A DNA stretch of 47,036 nt from a virus (IMGVR_UViG_3300035010_000008:1-47036); one strand, 5' to 3'; shown: positions 8,201 through 16,802, counted from the first letter of the stretch. Numbers and translations: made by a program. Notes: generated from the sequence alone by a model not told the origin.

Positions 8201-8932
8201 GTCGAGCAGCGCGACCGAATCGACCGCGCCCGGATTGATGGTCACCGCCATCCCGTCATTGCGCGTGGTTACCGTGCCGAGCGCCTGGTCGAACATGGCC
8301 CAGCGGTTGGTCGGGCCGACATCGATCCAGCGCCCAGACGTGCCGGCGGGATCATCGGCGATGTTGCCCTCGACCGCGCTTTCATAGATCCGGTGCGTCG
8401 CGGCTTTGATCACGCGTCCGCCAAGAGGGTAGGACGTGGCGCCCGACCATTCCGGATAGTCGGTTTCAGGGACGTTGTGCGCCACCAGCATCGCGGTGGT
8501 GACCGCCACGGGCTGCACCAGCAGCAGCGTCGACGCGCCCCCGTTCGGCGCCGGATCGGTACCGCTGTCCGTCCCGGCCTCGGTCTCGGCCAGCCCTTCG
8601 ACGGTCAGGGTGCAATAGCTGATCGGCGGCACCGCAAGATCGATGCTGAAATCCTTGTAAAACCCCTCGAAGTTCAGCCAGGTAAAGTCTTCATCCGCGA
8701 CCCATTGCGCCGGAACGGCGCGCAGGTCGGCAAGGGCGCGCTGCAGCGCATCGACATCCTCGAAGGGCAGGGCGAGCCGCACAGACATGCGCCGCGCGAA
8801 ACTGCGAGGCACCACCGTCGTCACGCCGAAATCATCGGTAACGCGGCGGCTGTAATCGATGATGCCGATCGACGGCGCGGCCTCGAGCGTCCCCAGTTCG
8901 ATCTCGATGTCGCCCGGCGCAATTACCTTCAT
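5246..8932 (-). CDS. Modular tail tip/fibre protein with internal duplications
   Basis: 1228 residues, probably the distal receptor-binding part of the tail. Residues 1-118 and about 314-400 are diverged copies of one domain (TVVPR.(F/W)A(R/K)RMS ... GF(Y/F)KDFSI ... LTVEGL). Two further near-identical modules start near 512 and 747 with YTWYAYADAPDGTFNFTTG. The second is preceded by a collagen-like GAPGAPG run (about 724-747). A bacterial-Ig-like domain follows near 980-1070, and the C-terminus is Gly/Ser-rich. It overlaps the tape measure gene by ATGA. No separate tail-tip hub or NlpC/P60 gene lies between them, which is unusual. Confidence 0.8.
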   Translation of the reverse strand: MKVIAPGDIEIELGTLEAAPSIGIIDYSRRVTDDFGVTTVVPRSFARRMSVRLALPFEDVDALQRALADLRAVPAQWVADEDFTWLNFEGFYKDFSIDLAVPPISYCTLTVEGLAETEAGTDSGTDPAPNGGASTLLLVQPVAVTTAMLVAHNVPETDYPEWSGATSYPLGGRVIKAATHRIYESAVEGNIADDPAGTSGRWIDVGPTNRWAMFDQALGTVTTRNDGMAVTINPGAVDSVALLDVIGSTVRVQATGYDEMVAVGPGPITFLDLPGTGGNITVTVSGSGPVSVGTLLVGTLVTLGVTGESPTASIDDFSRKDVDEFGEVTVVPRAWAKRMSTRALIRTEALDDVANRIASVRAVPSLWIADDGTDSLTLYGFFKDFSIEVGENVSTLLLTVEGLSQATPLADPFEGSSIIEKTIWKRSAAAPATPTGGSFDFTTQVTTPPAGWSATIPAGSDPAYSATAIAFKPGMGGSADFGAWSEPVLTIANGADGAPGTDGTDGIDGVTLYTWYAYADAPDGTFNFTTGNPGNRVYQGIATGKTTATESTNPADYAWSQYAGPPNFGLAAINTQLAGAKIQKTGGTPGLWDASIHSTESYTGGASVSFVVDYIDVFMVGLNTDPTTDANYTSLDFAIYVQGGSSVLVFENGANVGGVYPAAAVGDVFTLTYNNKTVVYSKNGAPFFTNNSPAPDLALFLDSSFINKPSVPFGRILSFTAAGTAGNDGAPGAPGTAGAPGAPGAPGVTYYTWYAYADAPDGTFNFTTGSPGTRVYQGVATGKTTATESTNPADYVWSPYVGPPNFGLTALNSNAIVAANKLIKVAGGSSWNASIHSTESYKGGATVSFVVDSGPHSFMVGLNTDPTTDASYLSMDFAIYIAGTTLQVYESGGLSHSLFGFVALNDRFAVTYNGKSVTYSKNGTIFYTSAVAVPADLVLFLDTSFLTSGVQFGKILAFTAVGPAGTDGNPGADGVNGRSLDIAKPVLQILADYDGTIKAGQLPVTCKATFTDGGTDVSATTTWGKTDNNTTSSIGSSGLVTITAVAGNGYVDVTGTYSGTPITKRIAVEIVKDTAPPQSGTSITTSNIGGNIGTTTMPTAPTSNVVTMGTDASGSLQGVLASRYQVTEAAYSAGRTVTMKGQLFYRLAGSGGSWSTFSGGVVTGGSSGATWTIPDGELNKVEGQLNISQSQTGLSANTNYEVGCAIVKSSGSGTALDYIFGTLTVNQL

Positions 8933-11900
8933 GCCGCGGCGCTCACCGTAGCGATCGCGTCGCCGCCGGACTGGCTGGTGACGTCATCCATCTTTTTCGC
9001 CACGCGCCCCGTGTTGGCCGCGATCGTCGCCAGCGCGGCGGTCAGGTCGCGGCGCATCTGCTCCGTTTCCGCGCGCAGATCCTCGAACCGGGCCGCGGCC
9101 TCGGCGTTATTGTCATTCACGGCGAGGGTTTCGGGCTGGCTGTTGGCGCCGGCATTCAGCAGCGCGGCGTTGGTCGCGGCAGGGCTGCCGCTGATCGCGC
9201 CGATCAGACCGTTCGTGGCTTCAAGGCTGGCCGCTATCTGCGCCCGGATCCGGTCGAGCTCCTGTCGGCTGGTCGCAGCGGCCGACGCGGCATCGAGCAG
9301 GGCTTTCGACAGGCCGGGCAGGCTCTTCGCCGCGTCCATATCACCGCCGCGCGCCGCGTCAGTCGCGGCGTTGAACTGACCCTGCAGCTGGGCGAAGCTG
9401 TTGCCGCCCCCCGCATCGGAGAGACCGCGGATCCGGCGAACTTCATCCATAATCGAATCGCCCACCGACGCCCACGCCTTGCGCAGCTCGTCGGCGGCCT
9501 TGGCCGCGGCCTGCGCGTCCTGAATGGCCCAGATCTCTTGCTGCAGGGCGCGGTTACTCGCGTCGAGCTTGGCGAGCTGCAGCGCGCGCAGCGCCGCGGT
9601 GTCGCCGCGCAGCTCGAGCAGCTGGCGTTCGAGATCCTGTCGCTCGGTCGCGATATCGGCCGCGCTCTTCGCGCCCGACATCGCGGCCTGCAATTCGGCG
9701 AAGGCCGGGGCGAGCTGGAGCAGGGTGGCATAGGCCGCTTGGCCCGCCGCAGTGTTGAGGTTCTGCGCCTCGACCAGCTGGCGGAACCCGGCCAGCGTCG
9801 TGGGCATCGTCAGGTTAAGGCTCTGAAACACCGAAGCCATCTGGGCGGTGCGCGCCGCGGCCTGCTCCTCGCGGGTGTAAAACGCCGAGAAATAGCTATC
9901 GACCGCGTTCGACAGGTCCGAAATGCTATCGAACTGATCCGCCAGCGCGACCTTGGCGTCGAGGCTCATGCCCGTCGCGGCCTGGCCGAGCAGCGTGAAC
10001 GCCGCGGTCACCGATTCGGCCACCGACGCCACGCGCACGATGGTTTCGAACAGGCCTTCGCCGGCGCGCTGGAAGCGCTCCATGCCGGGGAAGGCGGCGC
10101 GCGCCATGTTGTCGGCCGCCGCGCCGAAGACCGCGGTCAGCTTCTCCTCGATCTCGGCGCCGGTCAGGCCCTTCAGATCGATCTTGCCCAGGTTGACGAC
10201 GAAACCGTTCAGACGCTGCTGGATATCGGTCGTCGCCGCGCCGAGTGGCCCGGCGGCCGCAACGATCGCGTTGTTGAACTCGCGCAGGATCAGGGCGAAC
10301 TGGTTTTCGAGCGTTGGATCGGCGGCGGAGAAGGTGGTCGACGTCTTGTTGCTGGTCGTGAAGCCAAGGAACTTCTTCTTTTTCTGGACCGTGGAAAATA
10401 GCTCGGCTTGGAAGCCGCTGGTGAGAATGTCGCCCAGCGTCTGCGCCCCTGCCGACAGGCCGCTGCCGAGCAGCGTCGTCTTCGTCCCGAACAGGCCGCC
10501 CAGGATACCACCGATTAGCGGGATCTTGCTCAGTACCGAACCGATGCCGGATGTCTTGAAGCCTTCGGCGATGCCGCCGCCGTCGGTGATCCCGCCTGCG
10601 TCGCGCACGATCAGGCTGGCAAAGCCGCCGATCTGGCTTTCGATGCTGCGCAGCGACGCCGCCATCTGGCGGGAATAGTTCAGCATCAGCGTGTCGACCT
10701 CTTTCAGAGCGTCGATGCTGTTCTTGATGCTCTCGCTCTGCGCGGAGCTGTCGCCCAGCACGGTGCCGGTCCCGGCGTTGGTCTGCGGCGCGGTACCGCT
10801 ACCGCCGCCCGACCCGCCCAGGAGCGCGATGCCGGCGGCGACAAGCGCGGCACCCGTCGCGGCCATCGCAGCGATGTTGTAGGGGAAGGGCAGCTTTGCC
10901 TGGGCGGCGATGCCCTCGGCCCCGGCAGCGGTGGCGCGCGCCGCGCTGTTCGATACCGACGATACCGTCTCGGCGATATCCTGCACGATCGCCTTCACCG
11001 ACATGGCGAACTCGAAGGCGCGGAACACCTTCTCGGCCGTCATCAGGGCTTTGTAGCCCGCGCTCTTTTCCTTGAAGAAGCCCTTCGCCGCCGACGCCAT
11101 ATCGCCGTACAGCCCGACCTGCGCCGTTGACGTCGCGAGCTGGAATTTGGCGATTTCGCGCTGGCGGCCCGCGTCGCTTGTCTGCGCCGCCATATTGGCG
11201 CGGTGGATCTCGGCTGCGCGCTCTTCCTGCGCCCGGAAATTGGCATAGATGGCGGTGACGTCGCCCAGCGCCGCCCCGACGTCGCCGAACGCGTCAGACA
11301 GCCCAGAGGCGGCGTTCTGGACGTTCTGCGCGATCAAGTCCCATTTGTCGGCCGTGAAGCTGAGAGCGTCGTTCAGATCGCGCTGCGCCGCGGCGCTCGC
11401 CTCGGTCGCGGCGGCGATTTCGATCTGCTGCGCAATATAGGCTTCGCGGCGCGACGGGTCGCTGAACTTGGCCTCGGCTTCCTGCGTCGCCTTCAGCAGC
11501 GCCAGCGCCTCGACGCGCTCCGCATTGGTCGCGCCGATCAGGCGCAGTTCCTCGCGCAGCTCGGCAAGGCGGTTCGCGCCCGCGCCGGTGTCGCGGTTGA
11601 ATTGAGCGGCTTCCTCGGCCTGCCGCATGCGCTCGCGCTCCGCCTGCTGGTCGGCAAGAGCGTCCATGGCCTTGCGAGCCTCCTCGGCCAGCCCACGCTG
11701 CTGCGCGGCCTGTGCGGCGGCGAGGAGGGGTAGGTCGGCGATCTGATCCTTGACCAGTTCGGCGGCGCGCTCGGCCGTCACGTTCCCCGCTGCGACCAGC
11801 GCGTTCGCCTCTTCCTGGATCGCGGCCTGCTCGCGCATCGCGGCGGTCGACTTGGCAGCGCTCGACACGCGCTCGGCGATCGCCAGGCGCACCTGCCGGT

Positions 11901-13803
11901 TGACCATTTCCTCGATGTCGCCGCGTTTCTTGATCGCGTCCGATTCCGCCTTCACGCGCGCCTCGGCGATCAGCGCCGCAGCGCCCGACACCTTGTAGGC
12001 ATCGGCCAGCGCGTAGAGGTTGCGAATCTGTGCCTCGACGGCCTCGGCTTCGCGCGCGAGACGCGCTGCGCGATCGTTCCCGGCATTCGAGCCGCTTTCG
12101 GGATCGAGATAGCCCTTTTCCTCGGCCTGCGCGCGGATGCGATCGCGGGCGTTCTGAGCGGCCTGGTCACTGATCGCACCCCCGATGCGACCGAGATAGT
12201 CGACCCCCATCGCCTTGTTCATCTGGGCGCGCGCAGTTTTGCCGAATTTGGCGTAGGCGCCGGCGTACTGATTATTGACCTGCGAGATTTGCGGCGCGTC
12301 GAGCTGCGGGATCTGCAGCGCCTCGGGCAGGATGCGGTTCGCCTGCGACGCGACATAGTTCATGCCCTCGATTGCCTTGGCGATCAGCTGGTTGATGGCG
12401 GTGATCGCCGAATTCACCGCGCTAAAGAACACGTCGCCGATCGCGGCGGGGAATGCCTCCCACTGTTTCGTGATGACGTTATACGCCCCGACGAAGCCGC
12501 CGATCATGAAGTTGACCGCGCCCTTCACCCCGGTGAAGATCCAGCTCGTCCATTCTTTCATCACCGACCAGACGCTCGAAACCGACGGCCCGATCGAATC
12601 CCAGATCGCGCGGCCCGCGACCTGAAACACGGCCTTCGCCGTATCGCCCCAGGTGACCGTCACATTTTCGAGGTTTCGGATTTCCTTGGCGGTCAGGCCC
12701 AGCGAGCGAGCATATTCTTCCATATCAGCGCTGCTGTTCGCCGCGTTCTGGAGGAGCTTCACCGCGCCGGCAAAGGTGCCGATGACAGCAGCGATGCCAA
12801 GGATGATCGGATTCGTGGCCGCAGCGACCAATATGTCGCGCGACATCGCGAGGAACGCCGCGCCGACGGCGCGGATCCCGACTCCGGCCTGCGCCATGAT
12901 GCCTTGGATCTGCGCGCCCTGCTGCATCAACGCCATGAAGGTCATTTTCAGCGGCGCCGAACTCCCGGCGGCGGCGACCATCTGGACGCCAAGATCCTGA
13001 AACTGGAACGCAAGGTTCTGCATGTGATGCCCGGCGAGGCGGCCTGTCGCTCCCGCGGTGCCCATGCTGCGGTTCACGACGGCGTGCTGCTGCTCGACGT
13101 CGCGCAGACGCCCGACCAGCACTTCCTGCTGCCGCGCATATTCCGCCGGTGCCGTGGCGCCGACCTGATAAAGCCGCGTGCTCTCGGCGATTTCTGCGTT
13201 CAAGCGGCTGGTCGCGGCATAGAGCGGGTCGGTCGACATGCGCAGCCGCTCGGCGGCGGCAGCGTCGGCCTCCATCGCGGCCTGCGACCCGCGCACGCGG
13301 GCAGCTAGCTCTGCATGCTCGCGCGCCGCGCGCGCCGTGGCGCTGGCCTCGGCGTTCATCGCGGCAGCGGTTTGCTGCGCAGCGGCCTGCAAAGCGGCTT
13401 CCTGCGCGCGCAGGCGGCCCGACAGTTCGGTAAGGCCCTGTTGCTCCGCAGCCAGCGCTGCGGCGTCGACCTTCATCGCGCGGATCTCGGCCCGCGTCTT
13501 GCCCATGGTCGATGCATCGCGCTCGAGCTGGCGCGACAGCGCCTCGCCAGCTCGCTCGACCCGGTTGAGCTCGCGCGCCGCGAGCTGCGCCTCACGCGTC
13601 GCTGCGCTGCCGAAGCTGCGCATCGACGCCGTGGCGCCGCCCAGATCCAGCATGCCCGACGTCGCGCGCTCGATCGCTGCGGCATCGCGGACGATTTGAG
13701 CCTCGGTCGAATCCATGATCTTCTGAAGCTCGAGCAGCGCGTCGTAGGAGCTGCCGGTGTCGATCGCGAAACCGACCTCAAGGGTAGGCGTGCCGTCGTT
13801 CAT
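8929..13803 (-). CDS. Tape measure protein
   Basis: 1624 residues, Ala-rich, with long helices and heptad-like stretches over the first 250 and the central 580-850 residues. Hydrophobic segments lie near 325-350 and 975-1000. This is the pattern of tail tape measure proteins, which set tail length and line the tail tube. By the usual rule of about 1.5 angstrom per residue the tail would be roughly 240 nm, so the virion is a long-tailed siphovirus. It directly follows the tail chaperone frames, as expected. Confidence 0.93.
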   Translation of the reverse strand: MNDGTPTLEVGFAIDTGSSYDALLELQKIMDSTEAQIVRDAAAIERATSGMLDLGGATASMRSFGSAATREAQLAARELNRVERAGEALSRQLERDASTMGKTRAEIRAMKVDAAALAAEQQGLTELSGRLRAQEAALQAAAQQTAAAMNAEASATARAAREHAELAARVRGSQAAMEADAAAAERLRMSTDPLYAATSRLNAEIAESTRLYQVGATAPAEYARQQEVLVGRLRDVEQQHAVVNRSMGTAGATGRLAGHHMQNLAFQFQDLGVQMVAAAGSSAPLKMTFMALMQQGAQIQGIMAQAGVGIRAVGAAFLAMSRDILVAAATNPIILGIAAVIGTFAGAVKLLQNAANSSADMEEYARSLGLTAKEIRNLENVTVTWGDTAKAVFQVAGRAIWDSIGPSVSSVWSVMKEWTSWIFTGVKGAVNFMIGGFVGAYNVITKQWEAFPAAIGDVFFSAVNSAITAINQLIAKAIEGMNYVASQANRILPEALQIPQLDAPQISQVNNQYAGAYAKFGKTARAQMNKAMGVDYLGRIGGAISDQAAQNARDRIRAQAEEKGYLDPESGSNAGNDRAARLAREAEAVEAQIRNLYALADAYKVSGAAALIAEARVKAESDAIKKRGDIEEMVNRQVRLAIAERVSSAAKSTAAMREQAAIQEEANALVAAGNVTAERAAELVKDQIADLPLLAAAQAAQQRGLAEEARKAMDALADQQAERERMRQAEEAAQFNRDTGAGANRLAELREELRLIGATNAERVEALALLKATQEAEAKFSDPSRREAYIAQQIEIAAATEASAAAQRDLNDALSFTADKWDLIAQNVQNAASGLSDAFGDVGAALGDVTAIYANFRAQEERAAEIHRANMAAQTSDAGRQREIAKFQLATSTAQVGLYGDMASAAKGFFKEKSAGYKALMTAEKVFRAFEFAMSVKAIVQDIAETVSSVSNSAARATAAGAEGIAAQAKLPFPYNIAAMAATGAALVAAGIALLGGSGGGSGTAPQTNAGTGTVLGDSSAQSESIKNSIDALKEVDTLMLNYSRQMAASLRSIESQIGGFASLIVRDAGGITDGGGIAEGFKTSGIGSVLSKIPLIGGILGGLFGTKTTLLGSGLSAGAQTLGDILTSGFQAELFSTVQKKKKFLGFTTSNKTSTTFSAADPTLENQFALILREFNNAIVAAAGPLGAATTDIQQRLNGFVVNLGKIDLKGLTGAEIEEKLTAVFGAAADNMARAAFPGMERFQRAGEGLFETIVRVASVAESVTAAFTLLGQAATGMSLDAKVALADQFDSISDLSNAVDSYFSAFYTREEQAAARTAQMASVFQSLNLTMPTTLAGFRQLVEAQNLNTAAGQAAYATLLQLAPAFAELQAAMSGAKSAADIATERQDLERQLLELRGDTAALRALQLAKLDASNRALQQEIWAIQDAQAAAKAADELRKAWASVGDSIMDEVRRIRGLSDAGGGNSFAQLQGQFNAATDAARGGDMDAAKSLPGLSKALLDAASAAATSRQELDRIRAQIAASLEATNGLIGAISGSPAATNAALLNAGANSQPETLAVNDNNAEAAARFEDLRAETEQMRRDLTAALATIAANTGRVAKKMDDVTSQSGGDAIATVSAAA

Positions 13804-13815
13804 CGAAACGCCCCT

Positions 13816-14274
13816 CTATCCCAGAACCATCCGGAGCCGCGCATTCGCGGCGTCGATCTCGCGCTGCGACGCCTTGGCATGCCAGGGTGCAGGGCAATTC
13901 TCGCTCTCGGCCTTGGCCGACTCGCTCATGTAGGCAACGGAGAGCTTACGGATCACTCCGGCCTCCCACGGCGACAGCTCGATGGCTGTGCTGCGCTGCC
14001 AGGCGTCGATTTCGCGCCATGACAGCGGCGCCGGGCCCATTCCGGTCGCTTCGGTGATCCCCATGTCGATCAGCCATTCGACGACATGAGGCAGCGGGTT
14101 GGACGGCATCGCAGGTTCGATGCCGTCCTTTTTCATTCGATCCCGCCGCGAGATCTGCGGCACCTCGACCTTCGCCTCGGCCCGCTTCGATCCCTTCGCC
14201 GGCTTCGGCACGGCATAGAGCCACGCCATCTGCCGGATGTAGAGGGTCAGCTCACCGACGACCCGGGCCGAAAG
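13816..14274 (-). CDS. Tail assembly chaperone, T part reached by -1 frameshift
   Basis: This frame has an ATG at 14229 but is open upstream through the end of the preceding gene. From the slippery site it reads KLSARVVGELTLYIRQMAWLYAVP, which looks fully coding. I therefore annotate it as the C-terminal half of a G-T-type fusion: 127 residues of the first frame plus 152 of this one, about 279 in all. The T part recruits tail tube subunits to the tape measure protein, and the short G product is made in excess. Independent start at 14229 is the alternative. Confidence 0.75.
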   Translation of the reverse strand, partial: LSARVVGELTLYIRQMAWLYAVPKPAKGSKRAEAKVEVPQISRRDRMKKDGIEPAMPSNPLPHVVEWLIDMGITEATGMGPAPLSWREIDAWQRSTAIELSPWEAGVIRKLSVAYMSESAKAESENCPAPWHAKASQREIDAANARLRMVLG

Positions 14275-14654
14275 TTTCCCCAGTCGGCCAGATGCTTCGT
14301 GACCTGGTTGGTGATGTAGCCCAGCTCGGGATCGGCGTAGAACGCCTCAAACAGCTCGGCGCCGACCTTGTCCCCATAGGTCAGGTTTTCGAACGCGATC
14401 GTCACCAGTGCCAGATCCTCGGCGACCTCGAGCCGCGCTTCGTCGGCCGTCGGGGCGGTGATCTTGCCCTCGTTTTCGTTCATGCGCTTGAGCGCGCGCG
14501 CCGTCTGCCGCGACTTCACCGTGCCAAAGGCCCGGCTGCCGGGGCTGTGCACGATGATGCGGACCGGCTTGTCGCCGTCGAACAGGGGTTCGCCCGAGGC
14601 GTTCTTGACGTGGATGGCGCCGGTTGCGGCAGCCTTCAATGCAGTTGCGTCCAT
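14247..14654 (-). CDS. Tail assembly chaperone, G part
   Basis: 135 residues ending ...NFRPGSSVS. It lies between the major tail protein and the tape measure gene, the fixed place of the lambda G-like chaperone that binds the tape measure protein. The start at 14654 (MDATALKAA) has GAAAGG upstream; a Met ten codons earlier lies before that site. The slippery heptamer GGGAAAC is at codons 125-127, nine codons before the stop. Confidence 0.8.
   Translation of the reverse strand: MDATALKAAATGAIHVKNASGEPLFDGDKPVRIIVHSPGSRAFGTVKSRQTARALKRMNENEGKITAPTADEARLEVAEDLALVTIAFENLTYGDKVGAELFEAFYADPELGYITNQVTKHLADWGNFRPGSSVS
14274..14280 (-). promoter_or_regulatory. Slippery heptamer GGGAAAC for -1 frameshifting
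   Basis: On the minus strand the zero-frame codons are G GGA AAC, the classical X XXY YYZ layout. A one-base slip to GGG AAA joins the G frame to the T frame, which has no stop in between. Lambda uses the related GGGAAAG at the same point. A GC-rich stretch follows and could form a stimulatory structure. Confidence 0.75.
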
Positions 14655-14687
14655 GATATTTGACCTTTCGCGGTAAGGATGCACCGA

Positions 14688-14717
14688 CCCGCCCGCGCGA
14701 CCGCGACGGCGGGCGGG
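14688..14717 (-). terminator. Hairpin after the major tail protein gene
   Basis: CCCGCCCGC and GCGGGCGGG form a perfect nine-base stem with a 12-base loop between the tail tube gene and the G chaperone gene. No T-run follows, so it is more likely an attenuator or message-stabilising structure than a full terminator. Lower expression of the genes behind an abundant structural protein would fit. Confidence 0.5.
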
Positions 14718-14752
14718 CCGATGCCAGGGAACCGGCTCACGCCGGGAGGTGG

Positions 14753-15202
14753 TTAGGGTGCAGCGACCTTGACGACGGCGGTGTCGATTTCGATCGTCGG
14801 CGTCGCCATCAGGATGGTGTCGGCGCCGTCGACGCTCTCCGGATAACCGAAGACGCGGCCCTCAAAATAACGCTTCGCGCCATCGGCGAGGGTGACCTCG
14901 AACGAATAGAGCGTCGAGGTGGCGTCGGCGCCGGCGGTGCGGAGCAGGGTCTGACCCGCGTCTTCATCGTCATGCGCCATGGTCGGCTGCAGCGAGCCAT
15001 AGTCGACCGAACCCTTATGCTTCTGTTTCGGACCCTTCAGCGGGGTGAATTCCACCTTGTTGAAGGTCGCACCGAAAGCGCCGATCTTCTCGATCTGACC
15101 GATCTCGGTATAGGTCAGTGCTTCATAGCCAGCCTCATTCTGGGTTGCAGGATGGGCAGCCGAAATGGCGAGCGTCGAGCCCGCCGCGGTAGTCGAAGTC
15201 AT
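14753..15202 (-). CDS. Major tail tube protein
   Basis: 149 residues, beta-rich, with no membrane segment. The motif VEFTPLKGPKQKHKGSVDYG and its position (after the neck genes, before the tail chaperones) identify the tail tube subunit that stacks into the siphovirus tail. A hairpin directly follows the stop, as often seen behind a strongly expressed structural gene. Assignment rests on synteny and general appearance. Confidence 0.8.
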   Translation of the reverse strand: MTSTTAAGSTLAISAAHPATQNEAGYEALTYTEIGQIEKIGAFGATFNKVEFTPLKGPKQKHKGSVDYGSLQPTMAHDDEDAGQTLLRTAGADATSTLYSFEVTLADGAKRYFEGRVFGYPESVDGADTILMATPTIEIDTAVVKVAAP

Positions 15203-15269
15203 GTCATTTTCTCCATGAGGCGAGCCGGACGGTGCCGGCGGTTATTCGGCCCGGACGGGCGGAATGGGG

Positions 15270-15467
15270 TTAAGCGGCGGGCTTGCTCGCATCGGCTGCG
15301 TCAGCCTTGCCCTTCGCAGCGGGGCGATCGCCGATCAGGCCGGCGGCCAGATAGTTCTGATACGCGCCGGGATCGAACGAATGTTCCTTGCCGCCCTCGA
15401 AGATCTCGCCGGTGCCGGCATCCTTGAAGCGCGTCGGCACAAAGCCTTTCTTCTTTTCGTCACTCAC
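15270..15467 (-). CDS. Small neck/tail-region hypothetical protein
   Basis: 65 residues from a GTG at 15467, which has AGGAGA seven bases upstream. The ATG-started longer version runs through the neighbouring gene and is rejected. The charged sequence includes FKDAGTGEIFEGG, then an Ala/Lys-rich tail. It lies between the tail terminator and the tail tube gene, where small accessory genes are common. Function unknown. Confidence 0.6.
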   Translation of the reverse strand: MSDEKKKGFVPTRFKDAGTGEIFEGGKEHSFDPGAYQNYLAAGLIGDRPAAKGKADAADASKPAA

Positions 15468-15481
15468 TGCTTTTCTCCTGA

Positions 15482-15883
15482 TTATGCGTCGTAACTGACG
15501 CGGAAATCTTGCGTCGCCTCGAAGCTGTTGCCCGGGCCGCGCAGATCGGGCCCGGTGCCCGCGTCGAGGATCGACACCCGCAGGCCTCCGCCGATGTCGC
15601 CGGTCTTCCCGGTGCAAAAGGCCTCGACCATCGTGATGATGTCGTCCTGGTCGCGGTAATTCCCCGCCCGCACCGTCACCGATATCCGCTCAACCCGGCG
15701 GGCCGTGGCGCCTGGCTTCAACGGCGCGTTCGTGCGCCTCTTGCTGATGCGCCTGATCAGTAGGGCGGGAAGGTCCGCATCGTCGGGCAGGGCGCCGGGT
15801 TTGATGTTCGGAACCGGCACCTTCGCGACCAGGTCTGGATAATCTCGGAGCAGCGCGCCGATGATCTTTGCGCCCGTGATCAT
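15482..15883 (-). CDS. Tail terminator/completion protein
   Basis: 133 residues, soluble, starting MITGAKIIGALL. Gene order (connector, head closure, gp10-like, this gene, tail tube) matches the tail terminator, which caps the tail tube and joins it to the head. The motif SVTVRAGNYRDQDDIITMVEAF is consistent with that alpha/beta fold. The start at 15883 overlaps the preceding gene by ATGA. A DUF3168-like affiliation is likely but not proven. Confidence 0.72.
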   Translation of the reverse strand: MITGAKIIGALLRDYPDLVAKVPVPNIKPGALPDDADLPALLIRRISKRRTNAPLKPGATARRVERISVTVRAGNYRDQDDIITMVEAFCTGKTGDIGGGLRVSILDAGTGPDLRGPGNSFEATQDFRVSYDA

Positions 15884-16416
15884 TCGGCATCTCCTCCCGG
15901 GCCGCCAATGATGCCGGCACGGGTCACGCGGGTGTTGATGTACGCCTGCGCCGCGGCGATCGCCTCGGCTTCCTTGACGTCGAGCGCGGGCCGCAGGAAC
16001 GGATGCGGTCGCGCGCCGGGGTGCCATACAGTCGATCCGACGAAGGTGCCGCCGATTACCAGCGACCGATTGCCACCTTGCTCGGCGACCTGGCGGTTGA
16101 TGCGCGAAACACTGCGCCCGCCGCGCTGGCTTTCGTCAACGCTGATGAAGTGCGGCGCCGTGCCATACTCTGCCCAGGGCGCCAGATACGCTCCGCGGCC
16201 CACGACCTGCACCTTCGCGATCATCCGACCGTCTTCGCGCTTCGTGGCGACCTTGATCGCGCCGCGGATCTCGCTCGAGTTCGTTCGGTCTTTCGCTTCT
16301 TCGGCAACGACGGTCGCAGCGGCGCGCGCCGCGCCTCGCAGAACCTTGGTTTCCATCTCGGCCGGGATGCCGGCGATGAACTGTCTCACCGCCTGCTTGC
16401 CGCGGACCGTGGGCAT
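15880..16416 (-). CDS. HK97 gp10-like neck protein
   Basis: 178 residues. The sequence VVAEEAKDRTNSSEIRGAIKV, the aromatic APWAEYGTAPHF stretch and the HPGARPHPFLRPAL box are hallmarks of the HK97 gp10 family, found between head closure and tail completion genes. The start at 16416 shares a base with the preceding stop (TGATG). A longer upstream frame is the shadow of the head closure gene. Confidence 0.85.
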   Translation of the reverse strand: MPTVRGKQAVRQFIAGIPAEMETKVLRGAARAAATVVAEEAKDRTNSSEIRGAIKVATKREDGRMIAKVQVVGRGAYLAPWAEYGTAPHFISVDESQRGGRSVSRINRQVAEQGGNRSLVIGGTFVGSTVWHPGARPHPFLRPALDVKEAEAIAAAQAYINTRVTRAGIIGGPGGDAE

Positions 16417-16802
16417 CAGGCCGTATTTCCGGCCGTGCTGTAATTCTCGACCATGAACTCCAGCGCCTCGCGCCCCAGCTTGGCCGGCCGGGTAACGATC
16501 TGCAGGATCCGGCCGTCCATATCGTTGCCGTTTCCGTCGGACAGGATCTCGACCACGCGCATGCTCGACGTGATGTCGGTGCGGTACCTGACGCGCACGC
16601 GGGCTGGCCCGGCGGTGACGTTGATGCCGTTCGCGATGCGCTCGCCCCGGCTGGGCAGCATATCCTCGATCTCGGCTGCGACCCCGTCCTGCACCAGCTC
16701 CCACGCGCCGGAACCGGCGCCGTCGAGGCTGTCGTCTGCTACGGGCCGCTCTATGCGGATCCGGTCTCTAAGGCGGCTCGCCAGCGAGCGGGTGTCCTTC
16801 AT
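16416..16802 (-). CDS. Head-tail joining (head closure) protein
   Basis: 128 residues starting MKDTRSLASRLRDRIRIERP, the typical start of the phage head-tail joining family (SPP1 gp16/HK97 gp9-like), with a small beta-barrel pattern (AEIEDMLPSRGERIANG ... VRVRYRTDI). It closes the portal channel after DNA packaging. The start at 16802 overlaps the preceding stop by ATGA; an earlier ATG at 16835 would lie inside the upstream gene. Confidence 0.85.
   Translation of the reverse strand: MKDTRSLASRLRDRIRIERPVADDSLDGAGSGAWELVQDGVAAEIEDMLPSRGERIANGINVTAGPARVRVRYRTDITSSMRVVEILSDGNGNDMDGRILQIVTRPAKLGREALEFMVENYSTAGNTA

Noticed and set aside
8174-9379. Rightward 401-residue frame opposite the tail genes
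   Set aside because: Shadow of the tail protein and tape measure genes; Arg/His/Gly-rich composition with no domain.
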